16,763 nucleotides of DNA from an uncultured Eubacteriales bacterium (GTDB taxonomy: Bacteria > Bacillota > Clostridia > Oscillospirales > Acutalibacteraceae). Position numbers and translations under genes: made by a program. A model generated the notes under the pieces. It was given only the letters and a program-made list of their open reading frames with translations, was not told the DNA's origin and searched no databases. The first letter of the stretch is position 1; every line of letters starts with the position of its first letter. Positions 14,589-16,763 of the stretch are shown one piece after another. The stretch covers positions 1 to 16,763 of the forward strand of contig ONPH01000012.1 in assembly GCA_900319655.1 (NCBI GenBank), given 5' to 3'.

Positions 14589-14647
14589 TTTAGTGCTGCG
14601 AAAGCAGCATTTAGCTCGCGAAGCGAATTTAGCGTGCCGAAGGCACA
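14589..14647. repeat. Array of three small hairpin repeats
   Basis: Three units of 21, 18 and 20 bases each start with TTTAG and continue as a short stem with a GAA-type loop: TGCTGC-GAAA-GCAGCA (14594-14609), CTCGC-GAA-GCGAA (14615-14627) and GTGCC-GAA-GGCAC (14634-14646). The stems differ in sequence but keep their pairing, while TTTAG and the loop are constant. The third unit overlaps the last codons and stop of the sirtuin gene. Confidence 0.75.
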
Positions 14648-15360
14648 TTTATCTTATCCAGTAACTCGCCAACCTTGTCGTGGAAAACCAAGTCCGCCTG
14701 AGAGTCGAACGGAGTTGAGTCGCGGTTTATCAGCACGATTTTGTCTCCGCGGAAGTAGCGGATAAACCCAGCCGCAGGGTAAACCGTCAGGCTTGTTCCT
14801 GCGATAATCAGCAAATCAGCCTGCATAATCGCGTTGAGCGCGCCTGATACCACGCTGTCGTCGAGACCTTCCTCGTACAGCACAACGTCGGGCTTAATCA
14901 CGCCGCCGCATTCGCACTTGGGTACGCCTTCGGATTTTTTAATATATTCTGCGGTGTAAAATTTGCGGCACTTACGGCAGTAGTTGCGCAGCACGCTTCC
15001 GTGCAGCTCGTAAACTCTTTTACTGCCTGCCGCCTGGTGCAGACCGTCGATGTTCTGGGTGACAACCGCGCTGAGCTTGCCTGCTTTTTCAAGCTCTGCA
15101 AGCTTAAGGTGAGCCTTGTTCGGCTTTTTGTCAAGGCAGAGCATTTTGTCGCGGTAAAAGCGGTAAAATTCCTCGGTGTTCCTCTCAAAAAACGTGTGGC
15201 TCAAAATCTCCTCGGGCGGATAATCATACTTTTGGTTGTACAGCCCGTCAACGCTTCGAAAGTCGGGGATACCGCTCTCGGTGCTCACGCCTGCTCCGCC
15301 GAAGAAAACTATTTTGTTGCTGTTGTCAATCAACCTTTGAAGCTCTGCAATTTCGCTCAT
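14629..15360 (-). CDS. cobB: NAD-dependent protein deacetylase (sirtuin)
   Basis: A 243-residue Sir2-family deacylase that removes acyl groups from lysines using NAD. NAD-binding segments are [18 protein letters not shown] (19-36), TQNIDGLHQ (101-109) and [14 protein letters not shown] (185-198). The catalytic His120 is in ELHGS, and four zinc cysteines lie at 128, 131, 149 and 151 (CRKC and CEC). Length and motifs are complete. GAGGAAG precedes the ATG. The last residues (NVPSAR) and the TAA stop lie in the third unit of a hairpin repeat array, so the original C-terminus may have been replaced. The trp remnant lies 15 bases upstream in the same direction. Confidence 0.95.
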   Translation of the reverse strand: MSEIAELQRLIDNSNKIVFFGGAGVSTESGIPDFRSVDGLYNQKYDYPPEEILSHTFFERNTEEFYRFYRDKMLCLDKKPNKAHLKLAELEKAGKLSAVVTQNIDGLHQAAGSKRVYELHGSVLRNYCRKCRKFYTAEYIKKSEGVPKCECGGVIKPDVVLYEEGLDDSVVSGALNAIMQADLLIIAGTSLTVYPAAGFIRYFRGDKIVLINRDSTPFDSQADLVFHDKVGELLDKINVPSAR

Positions 15361-15375
15361 AGTAACTTCCTCAAA

Positions 15376-15951
15376 TTATTTAACCGCGTCTTTAATGTTT
15401 TTGATGTAGTCTATAACAGGCTCAATGCTGTCCTTGCCGTATTTTGCAACAATGCTTACGACCTGCGCGCCGATAATTACGCCGTCGGAAGCCTTAGCCG
15501 CCTCGGCGGCTTCCTCTACGCTCGGATTGCCGATTCCGATTGCACACGGGGTGTCGCAGACCTCCCTAACAACGCGCATGGTTTCTTCCAAGCCTGCGAT
15601 AATCTCGCCCTTAATTCCGGTAACGCCGGTCTCGGCGATTACCCTTGTCTTGCCCATCTTTTTTGCAAGCAGGCACTGACCGAGGCAGTTGTTGAGCTTG
15701 TGCGAGCCCGTGTGGTTTAAATCCTCGCGCTTGAGGTAAATCTTCGCACCGCCGAGGTCCTTGGTCATTTTCTCGGCATAGTAAAGGCGCGACGGTCTGC
15801 CGGCGTACTAGCGCATAAGAAAGTCAAGCTCCGCGACAAACTCAGGGTCGTCCTTGTACTTGAAGTAAGCCTCTTCAAATTCGTTTACGGCATTCATCAG
15901 CGCTTCGGGAACAAACTGTCCGCCGTGAATACCGAATCTACCTTTTGACAT
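15376..15951 (-). pseudogene. trpB-trpA: trpB-trpA remnant: nonsense codon plus in-frame deletion fusion
   Basis: The frame begins with a good ribosome site (AAGGAAT) and a normal tryptophan synthase beta N-terminus ([18 protein letters not shown]). Codon 48 is TAG (15808-15810) where homologues have the Tyr before AGRPS. The same frame then continues as TrpB through [18 protein letters not shown], with the PLP lysine at codon 85, and RVIAETG. At codons 108-112 it switches in frame to the C-terminal part of the alpha subunit (VTGIKGEI...[33 protein letters not shown]...). About three quarters of trpB and the first two thirds of trpA are missing, including the alpha catalytic Glu and Asp. TAG is the normal stop of other genes here, so recoding is unlikely. 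An assembly misjoin could explain the fusion but not the stop codon. Confidence 0.88.
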
Positions 15952-15977
15952 TTTTATCATTCCTTATTGTATATTCG

Positions 15978-16017
15978 CTTTAATGATTGTATTAAAGAAA
16001 CGTTTGATTTAAACGTT
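15978..16017. other. Two AT-rich hairpins in the leader of the trp remnant
   Basis: CTTTAAT-GATTGT-ATTAAAG (15978-15997) and AACGTTT-GATTT-AAACGTT (15999-16017) are perfect 7-bp stems placed head to tail, just upstream of the remnant's ribosome site. No T run follows either, so they are not obvious terminators. Confidence 0.45.
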
Positions 16018-16022
16018 AATTA

Positions 16023-16050
16023 TTTATACTCCGTTCAGACCCGCCGTTAA
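16023..16050 (-). promoter_or_regulatory. Possible promoter of the trp remnant
   Basis: Minus-strand TTAACG (16045-16050), 16 bases and TATAAA (16023-16028). The -35 falls within the first copy of the 70-bp repeat. Matches are moderate. Confidence 0.3.
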
Positions 16051-16250
16051 TAAAACTTATGAATAAATTTACGTTTTAAGAAGGCGGAATTGCCTGCGAG
16101 GCAACTCACACCGCCGTTAATAAAACTTATGAATAAATTTACGTTTTAAAAAGGCGGAATTGCCTGCGAGGCAACTCGCACCGCCGTTAATAAAACCTTT
16201 ATATTAAATCACGTTTTAAAAAGGCGGAATTGACCGCAGGGGCACCCTGC
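16041..16250. repeat. Three tandem 70-bp repeats with terminator-like hairpins
   Basis: Units start with CCGCCGTTAATAAAAC at 16041, 16111 and 16181, an exact 70-base period. Units 1 and 2 differ at two positions by direct comparison; unit 3 is diverged in the middle and at its right end. On the minus strand each unit forms a GC stem followed by a T-containing run: GGCGG/CCGCC around TTGCCT/AGGCAA, then TTCTTAAAAC or TTTTTAAAAC. The array fills the 301-base gap between lepA and the trp remnant. Confidence 0.9.
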
Positions 16251-16253
16251 CGC
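16217..16253 (-). terminator. Terminator of lepA within the third repeat unit
   Basis: Minus-strand GCGG...CCGC (16250-16253 with 16224-16227) encloses GCAGGG-TGC-CCCTGC, and TTTTTAAAA follows. It begins in the lepA stop codon. This copy differs most from the other two, consistent with its being the original terminator or the edge of the array. Confidence 0.55.
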
Positions 16254-16763
16254 TAATCGGTGTCTAATTTAAGCACAGCCATAAACGCTTCCTGCGGAAC
16301 CTCTACGGTGCCGAGCTGGCGCATACGCTTTTTGCCTTCCTTCTGCTTTTCAAGCAGCTTTTTCTTTCGGCTGATGTCGCCGCCGTAGCACTTGGCAAGC
16401 ACGTCCTTGCGCATAGCCTTAACGGTCTCACGGGCGATAATCTTGCCGCCGATACAAGCTTGAATCGGCACTTCAAAGAGCTGTCTGGGAATTTTCTCTT
16501 TTAGCTTTTCCGCCATTTTCCTCGCGCGCGGATAAGCCTTGTCCTTGTGGATGATAAACGACAGCGCGTCAACAACCTCGCCGTTTAGCATGATGTCGAG
16601 CTTTACTAATTCACTGGGAACATACTCCTTAAGCTCGTAGTCAAACGAAGCATAACCGCGTGTGCGCGACTTGAGCGTGTCAAAGAAGTCGTAAATAATC
16701 TCCGCGAGGGGGAGAATGTAGTGCAAATCAACGCGGTCGGCGTCGATGTACTGCATATCAATA
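16253..16763 (-). CDS. lepA: Elongation factor 4 (LepA), C-terminal part
   Basis: The last 170 codons of lepA; the gene continues past the right edge of the window. The sequence is diagnostic: [30 protein letters not shown] is the elongation-factor-G-like domain, and [13 protein letters not shown], then [61 protein letters not shown] in several conserved blocks, is the LepA-specific C-terminal domain. It ends ...[12 protein letters not shown], as usual. LepA is a ribosome-bound GTPase that back-translocates or rescues ribosomes; the GTPase domain is outside the window. The stop is TAG, within the edge of the 70-bp repeat array. Confidence 0.97.
   Translation of the reverse strand, partial: IDMQYIDADRVDLHYILPLAEIIYDFFDTLKSRTRGYASFDYELKEYVPSELVKLDIMLNGEVVDALSFIIHKDKAYPRARKMAEKLKEKIPRQLFEVPIQACIGGKIIARETVKAMRKDVLAKCYGGDISRKKKLLEKQKEGKKRMRQLGTVEVPQEAFMAVLKLDTD

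Noticed and set aside
15001..15720. Plus-strand open frame of 239 codons across the sirtuin and trp remnant
   Set aside because: It is antisense to a real sirtuin and a recognisable trp remnant, with no protein-like motifs.
15808..15810. TAG in the trp frame as a recoded sense codon
   Set aside because: TAG serves as the ordinary stop of the fumarase beta, MIF-like and lepA genes in this window, and the trp frame also carries a large deletion.
16041..16250. The three 70-bp repeats as a CRISPR array
   Set aside because: The units are contiguous copies with no unique spacers, and no cas gene is near.
15952..16253. T-box or tryptophan riboswitch upstream of the trp remnant
   Set aside because: I see no T-box core sequence (TGGNACCGCG) and no leader peptide with Trp codons.
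1..16763. A hidden defence, toxin-antitoxin, phage or biosynthetic system
   Set aside because: Every sizeable coding frame is accounted for by housekeeping, regulatory or surface genes; no toxin, nuclease, transposase, recombinase or synthetase family is visible.

Overview
The window looks like chromosome from a low-to-mid GC Gram-positive anaerobe of the Clostridia, most likely an Oscillospiraceae/Ruminococcaceae gut or rumen type. The reasons are strong AGGAGG ribosome sites, TTGACA/TATAAT promoters, a two-subunit iron-sulfur fumarase, a LytTR-DUF3021 pair, a secreted fibronectin-III protein and many small palindromic intergenic repeats. The genus is inference. Most genes are ordinary housekeeping or surface functions. 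I see no defence locus, prophage, transposase or CRISPR array. The unusual content is a wrecked tryptophan synthase locus, several repeat families that double as terminators or coding ends, and overlapping promoter/terminator layouts.

Left end (1-1635, minus strand): a truncated membrane-protein gene with its promoter; a tRNA-Met, tRNA-Glu, tRNA-Leu operon whose consensus promoter sits inside the terminator of the preceding gene; and an orotate-phosphoribosyltransferase-like gene. Next, 1633-3431 holds a small XRE-type regulator divergent from a secreted fibronectin-III protein, with two promoters sharing a -35 region. A composite palindromic element follows at 3498-3580.

3655-8030 (minus strand): a Nudix hydrolase behind a membrane-anchored DHHW-family protein that lacks the catalytic residues, then a two-component system (OmpR-type regulator followed by histidine kinase with a TTG start). 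8122-13581 (plus strand): fumarase alpha and beta, then a compact operon of MIF-like tautomerase, YjbQ, D-Ala-D-Ala ligase, MurF and uracil phosphoribosyltransferase, closed by a palindromic terminator. Ddl and MurF carry out consecutive steps that make and attach D-Ala-D-Ala to the peptidoglycan precursor.

Right end (13592-16763, minus strand): LytTR regulator plus DUF3021 membrane protein; a sirtuin whose last codons and stop lie in a hairpin-repeat array; a trpB/trpA remnant with a nonsense codon and an in-frame deletion joining the start of trpB to the end of trpA; three 70-bp tandem repeats, each with a terminator-like hairpin; and the 3' end of lepA.
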